DNA of 64,000 nucleotides from DT-110 sp030148525 (GCA_965227445.1 OZ245751.1:620001-684000), one strand, 5' to 3'; shown: positions 41,044-50,798, counted from the stretch's first letter. Numbers and translations: made by a program. The notes: a model not told the origin generated them from the sequence alone.

Positions 41044-41841
41044 TTACTGCTTGCGCAAATAGATATCTCCGTTATGGTTTTTCATTAATACCTCCGGACC
41101 GCCGCCATTCACAGTACCTCGGATCCAGCCGTCGATGTAGGCTTTGTAACTGTTTTCCGAATCGCGTTTCTGAACCCTGGGCTTGTCTTTGTCGAACACA
41201 ATATCGTATCCCGTATAAATATCTCCGCGCTCGGTTTTCATTTTCAAGTCGGCCTTGAAGTTGGCCGGAAACTGCACGTCGATATCTCCGTTGTAGGTAC
41301 TAAAGGCGAAGGGGGCATCGGGCGTTACCTGATTGAAGGTCGCTTTAATGGCACCATTGTACGTGTTGGCGACCAATGAACCGGAAATATTCATAGCATG
41401 AACGTAGCCGTTATAGGTTTCTACTTCCAGCGTACCGGTAATGTCATTAATGGCAACATCCCCGTCATTATACCCCTGGATCTCCATGTCGCAATTGTTG
41501 GGGACCTCCAGGTAAACCTTCAGGCCAGTGTTCCAATTCGATGATTCAATACTTACCTCATTGTTTCGCTCGACTACTTCGATATCGGGGTTGCCGCCGC
41601 TGATTTTTTTCAGACCGTTGCCGGCATCGGTAACTTTGGTAGCTTCTTTGTTCATGGATTCGTACCGTAGTAGTACATCTTGCCGGTTGGTGCCTTTTAT
41701 GGTTATGGGGCCGCGACGAATGTCTACCTCCAATTTCAGTGATTCGCCGGGAGTAGTCAGGGGAATACGTAGTTCCTCCTGGCAGTAACCTGCGGTATAT
41801 GCTAACACACAAAACGTGATTAGAATTAGTTGCTTTTTCAT
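41044..41841 (-). CDS. DUF4097-family putative adhesin, second copy in operon
   Basis: 265 residues with signal peptide (MKKQLILITFCVLAYTAGYC). The mature part is a DUF4097-like beta-solenoid with recurring strands such as GDVAINDITGTLEVETYNGY, NTYNGAIKATFNQV and STYNGDIDVQFPANF. It ends NHNGDIYLRKQ. These are secreted or surface proteins of unknown role, often encoded with ECF sigma genes. It starts 2 bp after the preceding paralogue. Confidence 0.82.
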   Translation of the reverse strand: MKKQLILITFCVLAYTAGYCQEELRIPLTTPGESLKLEVDIRRGPITIKGTNRQDVLLRYESMNKEATKVTDAGNGLKKISGGNPDIEVVERNNEVSIESSNWNTGLKVYLEVPNNCDMEIQGYNDGDVAINDITGTLEVETYNGYVHAMNISGSLVANTYNGAIKATFNQVTPDAPFAFSTYNGDIDVQFPANFKADLKMKTERGDIYTGYDIVFDKDKPRVQKRDSENSYKAYIDGWIRGTVNGGGPEVLMKNHNGDIYLRKQ

Positions 41842-41843
41842 GT

Positions 41844-42731
41844 TTATTTATTTTTAAGGTATACGTCTCCGTTAAATGTTTCAAAATGTAGTTGGGGGCC
41901 GCCTTTGCCCAGGATCATACTGGAGCGGGCTTCAATTTTGGTCTTTATGCCCCGCTTGTCGGATGATTTTTTCTGTTTGACCTGAATGGGTGCCACCTGA
42001 ATGTCCTCCGCTTCGGTAAAAAAGTCTCCGTTGAAACTCTTGAAATATACCCGGGCGTCGATGCTGCCGGGCACGTACATGTTGATGTCCCCGTTTAGGG
42101 TATAGTACTTGGAGCCATCAGTAGGTGCTTGTGCGTAATCCAGGTCAACATCGCCATTAACCGTGTGTACGTCCAGTTTATTCCGGATCTCGGAAATGGT
42201 AATGTCCCCATTCACATTATTGGCCCGTACTTCACCCTGTACATTGGCAATGTCGAGGTCTCCCTTGTTCACCGTGGAGACGGCCACCGAAATGCCGGCG
42301 GGCACTTTGACCGTCCAGTCTAATTGAAAGTCATACTCATCGGCCCAGCGGCAATTGTCTCGCCAGTTTTGCCAGCGGTTTTTCAGGTAGTCCTCTTTCG
42401 AGGTGCCGGCAGCGGGCTCTACGGTGCAGGGTGTGCGCATATACAGAGCGGTTAATCCGTCCGTCTGATAGGAGCCGAGTTGCACCTCTTCTTTGCCCCG
42501 GGCAGTGCTGGCGATGGTTTTACCGTCAATAGTGCGCTGCACGGTCACTTCGATCGACGATCCGCGTGTACCTTCGATGGTGACCGAGCCGTTAATATTC
42601 CGGAGCTCCATTACATGACCGGCATCGACCTGGTCAACCTCCAGGCTCAGGGTGAGGGTATCCGTATTGAGTTGCGTAGCCGGTGGGAATAGCCCCAGCA
42701 GGCTAACTAGTAAAATGTAGTAAGCGTACAT
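41844..42731 (-). CDS. DUF4097-family putative adhesin, first copy in operon
   Basis: 295 residues with signal peptide (MYAYYILLVSLLGLFPPA). Repeated strands NKGDLDIANVQGEVRANNVN, GDITISEIRNKLDVHTVNGD and YYTLNGDINMYVPG form the same beta-solenoid as in the next gene, and both end in an NGDIYL/NGDVYLK motif. Two cysteines (RTPCTVEP, RDNCRWADEY) may form a disulfide, consistent with export. Part of the sigma factor operon 43532-44083. Confidence 0.82.
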   Translation of the reverse strand: MYAYYILLVSLLGLFPPATQLNTDTLTLSLEVDQVDAGHVMELRNINGSVTIEGTRGSSIEVTVQRTIDGKTIASTARGKEEVQLGSYQTDGLTALYMRTPCTVEPAAGTSKEDYLKNRWQNWRDNCRWADEYDFQLDWTVKVPAGISVAVSTVNKGDLDIANVQGEVRANNVNGDITISEIRNKLDVHTVNGDVDLDYAQAPTDGSKYYTLNGDINMYVPGSIDARVYFKSFNGDFFTEAEDIQVAPIQVKQKKSSDKRGIKTKIEARSSMILGKGGPQLHFETFNGDVYLKNK

Positions 42732-42758
42732 GATGATAGTGATTTTAATCGGGTGATT

Positions 42759-43535
42759 TTATAGTAGGATGTCCAGACTGGATTGTATCCGTTCTTTGAC
42801 TTCCGGTGGTGTATTCTCGCGCTTGAGGACCTGTTCCAATTCGCCCACTGATTGCTGTTCCTGGAGATCGACCATTAGTTCTGACATAGCGATAAGGACA
42901 AGCGGGTCTTCCTGGAAACTGATACTTTTGATCAGGCCGGCGCGTACCTGTGGCCTTTCGGCAAAGGGATAAAGGGCATCCAAAGCTGCCAGCCGCACAT
43001 TGCTGTTGGAATCCTCACGCAATGTTTTCAAAAGTGCTTCGGTAATTGGTTGGGTTACTTCGGTTATTTCGCTAGTCAGGTGTACTGCTTTTAAGCGTTC
43101 CGTCGAAGAATCCTCCTTTAGTAAGGTCATCATCAAATCGGTGCGTAACCGGGTAAGTTCAGCAACTAGTTCGGGACCGCCCCCGGCATCCGTTCCGCCT
43201 TTTTGCGTAAGCGAGATTCCGGTAAGCAAACCGAGCACCAGCATAGCGGCAGCGGTCATGGGGGAGGATAGCCAACGCACAATGGGGTTGGTGTTGTTCT
43301 TTAAGCTCGCTTTAGCCTGCGTAGCCTCCGTTTCCAGCCATTGGTGAAACTGGTGCGACATGTCCGGGCTGTGGACATCAGCCGCAAGCCATTGTAATTG
43401 CTCACCCAGATCGTGAAGGTCAGAAAGCGCCTCCAGTTCGATCTCTCCGGAAGCGATCATCGCTTCCAGTTGCGCCTCCTCGTCGGGGGTCAGGGTTTGC
43501 TGATGGTATTTCTGGATTAATGCTTCTCGTGTCAT
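42759..43535 (-). CDS. Anti-sigma-like membrane protein with HEAT-type repeats
   Basis: 258 residues. A cytoplasmic N-terminal part (IQKYHQQTLTPDEEAQLEAM) typical of zinc-free anti-sigma domains, one membrane helix (about 91-106, TAAAMLVLGLLTGISL) and an outer C-terminal region of HEAT-like helical pairs (TEALLKTLREDSNSNVRLAA, AGLIKSISFQEDPLVLIAMS). Its start overlaps the sigma gene stop (ATGA), the usual arrangement for a sigma/anti-sigma pair. It probably holds the ECF sigma factor at the membrane. Confidence 0.8.
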   Translation of the reverse strand: MTREALIQKYHQQTLTPDEEAQLEAMIASGEIELEALSDLHDLGEQLQWLAADVHSPDMSHQFHQWLETEATQAKASLKNNTNPIVRWLSSPMTAAAMLVLGLLTGISLTQKGGTDAGGGPELVAELTRLRTDLMMTLLKEDSSTERLKAVHLTSEITEVTQPITEALLKTLREDSNSNVRLAALDALYPFAERPQVRAGLIKSISFQEDPLVLIAMSELMVDLQEQQSVGELEQVLKRENTPPEVKERIQSSLDILL

Positions 43536-44083
43536 GCTGGATTATTTTTATAAACCGCCTTTAGGGCCTTCAGTGCCCGGAACACTTTTACTTTCACCGC
43601 GCCTTCTGAGCAACCGAGCTGCAGGCCTATATCTGCGTATTGTTGTCCCTTGATTTTACTTTGGATCAGAATGTCTTTTTTATCGGGTGGCAGTTGATCT
43701 AGGGCTTTCCGTAATCGGTCCAGGCGTTCTTTATCCAGTTGCTGTTGCATCCAGTCGGGGCTTTGGTCAATTACCTGATCCTGCCAGTCATCTACCGAGT
43801 CAGTAGTATGACGCTTTTGCTTTTTATGAGCGTCGTACAGCACATTGCGGGCAATGTGAAACATCCATTTCTTGAATTCCCCGTCACCGGAAAAGCCGTG
43901 CCGGTATTTCAGCATTCGGTAAAAGACCAATTGGACCAGGTCTTTGCTTTGTTCGGGCTGCTGCTGCCGGTTGTGAAAAAAGGAGAACAACATTCGGTGG
44001 TAGCGCTCAAATAGTACGCCCAGCTGTTCGGTTTCACCCCGAGCTACACTCCGCATGAGATCGTTATCCGTAGGTGCTTGCAC
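43532..44083 (-). CDS. ECF-type RNA polymerase sigma factor
   Basis: 183 residues from a GTG at 44083. Region 2: DLVQLVFYRMLKYRHGF and EFKKWMFHIARNVLYDAHKK. Region 4: LPPDKKDILIQSKIKGQQYA and GCSEGAVKVKVFRALKALK. No extra domains. First gene of the operon sigma, anti-sigma, two DUF4097 proteins. It probably controls its own operon; I see no clear promoter in the 68 bp to the terminator at 44152-44186. Confidence 0.93.
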   Translation of the reverse strand: MQAPTDNDLMRSVARGETEQLGVLFERYHRMLFSFFHNRQQQPEQSKDLVQLVFYRMLKYRHGFSGDGEFKKWMFHIARNVLYDAHKKQKRHTTDSVDDWQDQVIDQSPDWMQQQLDKERLDRLRKALDQLPPDKKDILIQSKIKGQQYADIGLQLGCSEGAVKVKVFRALKALKAVYKNNPA

Positions 44084-44151
44084 AATAGCGAGTGTTCGTT
44101 AGTTTGTAGAGGTAAACTTTGAGCAGCTGCAAAGGTTACATCTTCCAAAAT

Positions 44152-44186
44152 AAAAAAAGCCTGTCCGGTGTGGACAGGCTTTTTTT
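44152..44186. terminator. Bidirectional Rho-independent terminator
   Basis: Perfect stem of AAAAAAAGCCTGTCC and its complement around a 5-nt loop (GGTGT), A-run on one side and T-run on the other. It closes the LruC gene (minus strand). Confidence 0.9.
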
Positions 44187-44224
44187 ATGACAATCTGTTA
44201 GGTATTACGCTACTTAAAAAACGA

Positions 44225-46339
44225 TTAATTGGGGCGATACACAAAATTGAGGTTTTTGTACCCGCTCTTGTCCTCATACCAATCATTAAACTGTGACCCC
44301 CGGCTAACTGCCCATTGGTCAAAGTTCAAGTAGGTTTTGGTAATGACCCTTTTCTCTTCCGGATACTCAAAGTAGGACGGAATATTAAGTGCCCATGGCA
44401 GGTTGTCATCCGACATGTAGTATTTAGAGGATGCTATATCCGAGTCGTCATCGCCGATACCGAACAGGGATGTATCGGCCAGGTCAGTTGGAGCTTCGCC
44501 CGGCAGGTGTATTTCAATTTGACGTTGACCATCCACCACAATGAAGGAGTTGTAGGGGGCCGCTCCAAGCTGAGTTAAGGAAACGGGTTCCGTAAAGTTG
44601 ATCACTACCTTTATTTCTGTTGGTTCGACGAAGGGAGCCTCTTCATTGACATTAATGCCGACTCCGGAGCCCGGGTAGGGCAGGACGTCGTAGGCGTCGT
44701 CAAAGAAAAACACTACAGCAGAAGACTGGTTGAGCTCAGTTCCGTTGGCGCGTAACTTCAGGAAGTTTTTCGAAATGTGCTGCCCACTGATGGATGCAAT
44801 TTTATCCTGAGGTATATTCAATTGTACGCCAAATGCGTTGTGGAATGATGCGCCGATCGCCCGTACTTTAATGCGAGCTTCGAGGGAAGTCACCTGATTA
44901 TTGGCATTGGTAATCGCGTTGTAGTTATAGGCGATGACCAGGTCGTTGAAATCATAGTCTCCGCGTGATGGCCACAGATCTTCAAAAGCTATCGACCCGA
45001 ATTGCTCTGGTCCCGGATATGGATTATTAAATGCTTTCAGCCTGTCTTCCGGATAAGCATCGATAGAATCATCAATGCCATCGGAATCCGTATCGGGTGC
45101 ATCGATCAGCGGAAAATACTGCGAACGATCAATAGCCGTTGACGGAGTCGTGGTGGCGAAAAATACAACATCGTTGAAGTCGTCGTCACTGCGGCGATCG
45201 CGGCCAAGGTCTTCAAAGGCGACCAGCATTCGTTCACGTTGGTTGTCGAACAGCACAACGTTGTGCTTGCGCAATTCAGCAGTCTTCTCCGGGTTAAGAT
45301 TCGGATTAGAATAGTAAGTGCCTTTTCCACGCAATTTTGGCCACCCCTTTTTTATCAGGAACCAGCCCACCGATATACCTGCCGGGAACTCCTCCTCGTA
45401 GGTATTGGTTTCCTGGTTAAGGTAGAAGAGTTGAACCGTATTCCCGGGGTCGAGCATGTTTCCGTGATCTCGTACCATGGGGAAGATGATGGTCAGATCC
45501 GACAGGTCATTGACTGACTCGGGCGGGTTATTAGTAGGATAGGTATAATATCCCAGGGAGTTGTGCGGGCCGGCACCTTCGGAAATGAACGTCAGGAACA
45601 CTTCCGCATCTTCCTGCAAGTGCAGGTTTGCATCTTCTTCAGTGTTGAATATTTCTGGATTGTTTTCGGGAAGGGATCGACGCTCAGGCAATACCTCGTT
45701 CAGGTCTTCCAGAAAATCAGCGGTAATAACTTCGTTGTTTTCTTCCAGGTAGTACGGACGTCCGTTAGAGCTCCAGTCCCCGAGAACGTAATATCCATTT
45801 TCCTGGCGAACCGCCGGAGGGGTGTTATTCAGGGAGCGAACCTGGCCGGAGGTGAGGCCATCTTCATTCGAGGTATTTCCTCCGAGTACTAAATTGAGGT
45901 CATTACCTTGCAGGGGTACTGCATAAAGAGATTCAAGACCGATAAAGTAGGGGAGGATGTAGAGGCTGTCAACGGTAAGCGCCGGATTGATCTGTGCTCT
46001 CAGGCGACCGTTGACGTCGGTGATGCCGGAAAAAATGCGGGAGGCAGAAGCATTGTCGACGAGCCGTCCCTCAGCATCCAGCGGATTAGACGTGAATAAT
46101 TCCATATAAGCTCCTTCCAACGGTTGATCCTGACGGTCCAGGGCCCGGATTTGTACTTGGTAATCGTAGACTGTTTTGAAATCAAAGTCCTTGTACTTGT
46201 CTTCGGTTGGTTCGGGGGAGGACGAATCGTGTGAGTCATCCATCTCCAGTTCTCCGAATGATTCGGATAAGCAGGAAGTGAGGGCAATTAATGAGCATAA
46301 GGCTAAAAGCCTTGCCAAGGTCGCTTTTTGTTTGATCAT
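44225..46339 (-). CDS. LruC-domain lipoprotein with DUF4114 region
   Basis: 704 residues with lipobox (LIALTSC). After a Ser/Glu-rich spacer, an Ig-like beta domain (VQIRALDRQDQPLEGAYMEL) is followed by a DUF4114-like part (MLVAFEDLGRDRRSDDDFND) and, after the DSDGIDDSIDAYPEDRLKAF calcium-type loop, the LruC domain proper (SIAFEDLWPSRGDYDFNDLV). Both Asp-rich DFND motifs look metal-binding. Surface or outer-membrane lipoprotein of unknown role; LruC was named from a Leptospira antigen. Monocistronic. Confidence 0.88.
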   Translation of the reverse strand: MIKQKATLARLLALCSLIALTSCLSESFGELEMDDSHDSSSPEPTEDKYKDFDFKTVYDYQVQIRALDRQDQPLEGAYMELFTSNPLDAEGRLVDNASASRIFSGITDVNGRLRAQINPALTVDSLYILPYFIGLESLYAVPLQGNDLNLVLGGNTSNEDGLTSGQVRSLNNTPPAVRQENGYYVLGDWSSNGRPYYLEENNEVITADFLEDLNEVLPERRSLPENNPEIFNTEEDANLHLQEDAEVFLTFISEGAGPHNSLGYYTYPTNNPPESVNDLSDLTIIFPMVRDHGNMLDPGNTVQLFYLNQETNTYEEEFPAGISVGWFLIKKGWPKLRGKGTYYSNPNLNPEKTAELRKHNVVLFDNQRERMLVAFEDLGRDRRSDDDFNDVVFFATTTPSTAIDRSQYFPLIDAPDTDSDGIDDSIDAYPEDRLKAFNNPYPGPEQFGSIAFEDLWPSRGDYDFNDLVIAYNYNAITNANNQVTSLEARIKVRAIGASFHNAFGVQLNIPQDKIASISGQHISKNFLKLRANGTELNQSSAVVFFFDDAYDVLPYPGSGVGINVNEEAPFVEPTEIKVVINFTEPVSLTQLGAAPYNSFIVVDGQRQIEIHLPGEAPTDLADTSLFGIGDDDSDIASSKYYMSDDNLPWALNIPSYFEYPEEKRVITKTYLNFDQWAVSRGSQFNDWYEDKSGYKNLNFVYRPN

Positions 46340-46360
46340 CTTGTAGCGTGTTATTGGTTT

Positions 46361-46394
46361 AGAACTAAGTAGAACTAAGTAGAACTAAGTAGAA
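46361..46394. repeat. 10-bp tandem repeat AGAACTAAGT, 3.4 copies
   Basis: Three perfect copies and a partial one, 22 bp upstream of the LruC lipoprotein start, so inside its 5' untranslated or promoter region. It is not of the 7-bp period seen elsewhere. Confidence 0.85.
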
Positions 46395-46848
46395 ATCTGT
46401 AGAAACATTCAATGTAAAAGTAAATACTTTAGATTAACGTTGAAGGGAGGACTCAAGAAATGGATGGAAAAACGCTGGAATTGGGTCGATGTGTCGGTTT
46501 TGCGGAGGATGCAATCGCTGTAAAATGCTTTGCCTCATTAAATATAGGTTTTTTACTAAATAAATGCAAGGTTCTATAATCGAGCTTGAAGGGTTTATCA
46601 ATAGTCTGACAAAGGCTATTTGGTGTTTTTATAAAATAAAAAAAGTGTTATTAGTTTATTTCTTAATTTGCAAATCTGGAAAAGTGATGATTCCTGCTTA
46701 CCTTTCCTGCGAGCCACCACGGAAAGGAGATTGACAATGCCCAATTGAGTTCGGAGGTCTCTTCCGACTGAATCTTTTCGGGACCTGAATAACTGTTATT
46801 ATGGACCAAAGCGTTCCATAGAACAACTTCAACTAAAAAACACCTGCA
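46395..46848. other. AT-rich intergenic region between divergent lruC-like gene and priA
   Basis: About 450 bp, strongly AT-rich from 46540 to 46670. It should hold the two divergent promoters but I cannot place them with confidence. No gene, repeat or RNA recognised. Confidence 0.55.
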
Positions 46849-49326
46849 TTGGAGGCTAACTTCCATCCTGTTCAAACAACGAACACCTACGTCACGGTCA
46901 TCCTGCCACTGGCCTTGCGCCAGGAGTACACCTATTCGGTGCCGGAGGAACTTAAATCATCTGTACAGATTGGGAAAAGGGTAGAGGTTCAGTTCGGTAA
47001 GAATCGCCTTTATACCGGTCTAGTCATTGACATACACGACCAGGCACCTGATGGCTATCAGCCCAAACCCGTCCTGGCAGTCATCGATGCCGAAGCCATC
47101 GTTACCCCCGACCAGTTGCGGCTTTGGCAATGGATGGCCTCCTATTACGGCTGTACACTGGGTGAAGTGATGAATGCAGCCCTGCCCGCCAATCTGAAAC
47201 TGGCCAGTGAAACCAAGGTGGTGTTGAGCCCCCTCTTCGATGGTTTCTACGACGACCTGAACGACAAGGAATACCTCGTGGCTGAGGCCCTTAGTATACA
47301 AAGCGAATTATCCATCCAGGAAATTCAGGGCATACTGGACCAAAAGACGGTGTACCCTGTCATCCGGTCTATGCTCGACAAAAAGATCATCTATCTTCAG
47401 GAGGACCTGGTGGAGAAATACAAGCCCAAGAAAGTGGCCTGTGTACGTCTGATCGAGCCCTATATATCTCAGCGCGAAATGATGGAGGAAGCCTTCGAAA
47501 AGGTGAGTCGGTCCACCCGGCAAACCGAAGCACTGATGGCTTTGATCCAACTGAGCAGAGCGCACGATCCCGTCCGGACAAGTATGGTATACGATGCAGT
47601 TTCAGTTGATTCCAGTGTGCTGAAGGCCATGGCAAAGAAAGGCATTGTAGAACTTTTCGAGCAGGAGGTTAGTCGCCTGGCCGGCTACGAGGATGAGACC
47701 ATCGATACGGAAACACTGTCCGGTCAACAGGAAGCTGCCCTGGACTCCATTCGCTACCAATGGCAGGATAAGTCAGTCGTATTGCTACATGGGGTCACCG
47801 GCAGTGGAAAAACCCGGGTATATGTGGAACTGATGCAGGAAGCCCTAAAACGCGGGGAGCAGGTCTTATACCTGGTTCCGGAGATTGCCCTGACCACCCA
47901 GCTGATCCGGCGTTTGCAGCGGGTATTCGGGGAAGAAGTGGCCGTTTACCATTCCCGTCTGAATAATAACGAACGGGTTGAATTGTGGAAATCGGTCGTC
48001 GATGGAAAACCCATCGTACTGGGTCCTCGTTCGGCTCTGTTCCTGCCCTTTCAAAAGTTGAAATTGGTTATAGTCGATGAGGAGCACGATCAGTCCTTCA
48101 AGCAACAGGATCCGGCCCCCCGCTATCAGGGAAGGGATGCCGGTATCTATCTGGCTCATATGCACGGAGCGAAAACAATTTTGGGTACCGCCACCCCTTC
48201 CATTGAGTCTTTTTTCAACGCCAAACAAGGTAAATACGGATACGTAGAAATGCCCGACCGCTTCGGCGGACTGGAAATGCCGGAATTGATCGTCGTCGAT
48301 GCTAAGGCATCTTTAAAAAGACAGGAGCTAAAATCCCACTTCACAAAAGAATTGCTCGATGAATTATCGGCTACCATTGACCGTGGAGAACAGGCGATCC
48401 TATTCCAGAACCGCAGGGGTTTTTCGCCTACCTACCAGTGCCTGGAGTGCGGCTGGCACGCCGAGTGTATTCACTGTGATGTAAGTTTGACGTACCATAA
48501 ATTCCACAATAGCCTCAAGTGTCATTACTGCGGCTACACCACTAAGTTGCCCGAGGCCTGTCCGGCCTGTGCCAACCGGAAATTATCGGTGAAGGGATTC
48601 GGTACCGAAAAGATCGAAGATGAATTAAAGATTTACCTGCCCAAGGCACGTATTGCCCGGATGGACCTCGATACGGTACGCGGCAAAAATGCCCTGACCA
48701 CCCTGATCGATAACTTCGAACAGGGTAAGCTCGATGTATTGGTGGGAACCCAAATGGTCACCAAAGGGCTCGACTTTGACCGTGTCGGTCTGGTGGGCAT
48801 CCTCTCGGCCGATCAACTACTGCAGTTTCCGGATTTTCGCTCCACCGAACGGGCCTTTCAACTGATGACCCAGGTAAGTGGCCGGGCCGGTCGCAAGCAT
48901 AAACGCGGGAAGGTCCTGATACAGGCCTTTAATACCACCCATCCGGTGCTGGCCGAGGTACTGGCTGGTGACTACGAAGCCTTCTTCCAACGGGAACAGG
49001 CCGAACGCCACGAATATGCCTACCCTCCCTTCACCCGTCTCATCCGCGTGACGCTCAAGCACAAAAAGCCGGAAAAAGTCAATGAGGCGGGCAAGCTGTA
49101 CGACAAAATGATTCGCAGTAGCCTGGGCGACCGGGTGCGCGGACCGGCCGTTCCATCGGTCGGGCGGGTACGGACCTACTACCTCCTTGATTTTCTGATT
49201 AAATTGGAGCGCAATGCCAACCGGATAATCAAGGCCAAAGAACTACTTCTGCGGGCAGCCGATGATCTGCGCAGCAAGAAAGGCCTTTCCGGTGTCCGCA
49301 TCAATATTGATGTCGATCCTTTTTAG
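46849..49326 (+). CDS. priA: Primosomal replication-restart helicase PriA
   Basis: 825 residues. An in-frame TAA at 46834 leaves the TTG at 46849 as the only start that keeps the N-terminal DNA-binding domain (TYVTVILPLALRQEYTYSVP). Helicase motifs: Walker A HGVTGSGKT (about 315-323), DEEH box VIVDEEHD (about 408-415), LGTATPSIES, FQNRRGFSP. Eight zinc-ligand cysteines in CLECGW, CIHCD, CHYCGY and CPAC (about 531-575), then QVSGRAGR. It restarts collapsed replication forks. An aldo/keto reductase gene follows after 15 bp. Confidence 0.96.
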   Translation: MEANFHPVQTTNTYVTVILPLALRQEYTYSVPEELKSSVQIGKRVEVQFGKNRLYTGLVIDIHDQAPDGYQPKPVLAVIDAEAIVTPDQLRLWQWMASYYGCTLGEVMNAALPANLKLASETKVVLSPLFDGFYDDLNDKEYLVAEALSIQSELSIQEIQGILDQKTVYPVIRSMLDKKIIYLQEDLVEKYKPKKVACVRLIEPYISQREMMEEAFEKVSRSTRQTEALMALIQLSRAHDPVRTSMVYDAVSVDSSVLKAMAKKGIVELFEQEVSRLAGYEDETIDTETLSGQQEAALDSIRYQWQDKSVVLLHGVTGSGKTRVYVELMQEALKRGEQVLYLVPEIALTTQLIRRLQRVFGEEVAVYHSRLNNNERVELWKSVVDGKPIVLGPRSALFLPFQKLKLVIVDEEHDQSFKQQDPAPRYQGRDAGIYLAHMHGAKTILGTATPSIESFFNAKQGKYGYVEMPDRFGGLEMPELIVVDAKASLKRQELKSHFTKELLDELSATIDRGEQAILFQNRRGFSPTYQCLECGWHAECIHCDVSLTYHKFHNSLKCHYCGYTTKLPEACPACANRKLSVKGFGTEKIEDELKIYLPKARIARMDLDTVRGKNALTTLIDNFEQGKLDVLVGTQMVTKGLDFDRVGLVGILSADQLLQFPDFRSTERAFQLMTQVSGRAGRKHKRGKVLIQAFNTTHPVLAEVLAGDYEAFFQREQAERHEYAYPPFTRLIRVTLKHKKPEKVNEAGKLYDKMIRSSLGDRVRGPAVPSVGRVRTYYLLDFLIKLERNANRIIKAKELLLRAADDLRSKKGLSGVRINIDVDPF

Positions 49327-49341
49327 TAAAACACAAGCAGC

Positions 49342-50253
49342 ATGTTACAACCCAGCCAACTGACTCAGAATGGTCCCACCTTATCACGCCTGGTATGGGG
49401 CGTCATGACCTGGGGTGTATGGGGTAGGAATTATTCGCCTCAGGAGATGCAAGAGCTTATCCGGTATGGGGTGGATCAGGGCGTCACCACCTTCGATCAT
49501 GCAGATATTTACGGGCATTATACCACGGAAGAAACCTTTGGAAAGGCATTGGCCTTAGATCCCGGCTTGCGCCAAAAAATACAGCTCGTCACCAAGTGCG
49601 GTATCAAACTGATTACACCCAATCGTCCCCAATACAAGATTAAATCCTACGACACCAGTATTGAGCATATTCGGTGGTCGGTCGAACGGAGTTTAAAGAA
49701 TCTCCAAACAGACTACCTGGACGTACTCCTCATCCATCGCCCCTCCCCATTGATGGATCCCGACGATATCGGTCTGATCTTCACCCGCCTAAAAGAAGAA
49801 GGGAAAGTACTGCACTTCGGAGTGTCCAATTTTACCACCGATCAGTATGCCATGCTGCATTCGCGCTTCCCCCTGGTGACCAATCAGGTCGAAGCGAACC
49901 TGCTTCACCTCGACCCTTTCCTGGATGGCACCTTCGATAACCTGATTCTGCGCAAAGTACGCCCTATGGTCTGGTCACCCCTGGGTGGAGCGAGTCTCTT
50001 CACCGATCAGGAAGATGCCCGCATACTGCGTATTCGCGAAGCCGCTGAGGCTGTCGCCAAAAAACGTTCCGGTGCCACGCTCGACCAGATATACCTGGCC
50101 TGGCTACTGATGCACCCCGCCCGGGTATTGCCGGTACTGGGAACTACCCGAAAGGAGCGGATGGCCACCGCTATCGACGCTCTGAAGATCGAGCTCACCC
50201 GCGAGGAATGGTTCAGCCTGTGGACCGCTTCCACCGGCGAGGAAGTGCCGTAG
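49342..50253 (+). CDS. Aldo/keto reductase (YdhF-like)
   Basis: 303 residues. AKR barrel with the catalytic tetrad Asp and Tyr in TFDHADIYGHY, Lys in LVTKCGIKL and His in DVLLIHRPSP. Further motifs are FGVSNFTTDQ and VLPVLGTTRKERM for NADP binding. Nearest in style to E. coli YdhF. It reduces carbonyls with NADPH; the substrate is unknown. Downstream of priA and probably co-transcribed, though the functions are unrelated. Confidence 0.9.
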   Translation: MLQPSQLTQNGPTLSRLVWGVMTWGVWGRNYSPQEMQELIRYGVDQGVTTFDHADIYGHYTTEETFGKALALDPGLRQKIQLVTKCGIKLITPNRPQYKIKSYDTSIEHIRWSVERSLKNLQTDYLDVLLIHRPSPLMDPDDIGLIFTRLKEEGKVLHFGVSNFTTDQYAMLHSRFPLVTNQVEANLLHLDPFLDGTFDNLILRKVRPMVWSPLGGASLFTDQEDARILRIREAAEAVAKKRSGATLDQIYLAWLLMHPARVLPVLGTTRKERMATAIDALKIELTREEWFSLWTASTGEEVP

Positions 50254-50368
50254 TGCGGATGTCGATCCTCTAGTGACGCGGATCAATTATCTTTAAAGCT
50301 GATCGGTTTTTTGGACGGCGAACACATTGCGTACCTAACGGCACGCATCTCAACTTTTCCATTTACGT

Positions 50369-50532
50369 TTCTACCCATATTCAGCCCCTAAAGGGGCTTC
50401 TGCAGGGGGTCCCGTTAGGGACCAAATATGGGTAGAAATTATAATCGGACAAGAAAAAACCGTGCCGTTAGGTACGGAATATAAGATTTCGTTTTCTTCG
50501 AAGATTAAACAATCTTGACCCGCCGCACTACT
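50369..50532 (+). repeat. Dispersed repeat family A, copy 2
   Basis: Inverse-oriented counterpart of 27986-28148, matching over about 160 bp and including the CTACCCATAT/ATATGGGTAG flanks and the three palindromes. An extra GCGTACCTAACGGCACGC palindrome stands before it at about 50329-50346. It is downstream of the aldo/keto reductase gene. Confidence 0.85.
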
Positions 50533-50564
50533 GGATCGACTAGGCTCAAACCTGTTCAAAAGAG

Positions 50565-50606
50565 AAAGGGGGATAGGGAGAAAGGGGGATAGGGAGAAAG
50601 GGGGAG
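50565..50606. repeat. 16-bp purine-rich tandem repeat, 2.6 copies
   Basis: Unit AAAGGGGGATAGGGAG, two perfect copies and a partial one, just after repeat family A copy 2. Confidence 0.85.
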
Positions 50607-50630
50607 TTGGAGAATTGGAGATAGGTTTCA

Positions 50631-50660
50631 CCTCAAACCCCAAACCTCAGACCTCAGACC
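50631..50660. repeat. Heptamer tract CCTCAAA/CCTCAGA
   Basis: Four heptamers and a partial fifth, directly before the long hairpin at 50661. The same unit forms a longer tract at 56663-56708. Confidence 0.75.
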
Positions 50661-50718
50661 TGTCCAAAAAAGAAAAGCCACGACATCTTTCGATGTCGTG
50701 GCTTTTCTTTTTTGGACA
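50661..50718 (-). terminator. Perfect 27-bp hairpin, terminator of tRNA-Ala
   Basis: 58 nt consisting of two perfectly complementary 27-nt arms around TTTC. The core is GCCACGACATC/GATGTCGTGGC flanked by long A and T runs. It begins 3 bp after the 3' end of the tRNA gene and would end transcripts in either direction. Confidence 0.85.
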
Positions 50719-50721
50719 ACT

Positions 50722-50798
<77 letters not shown>

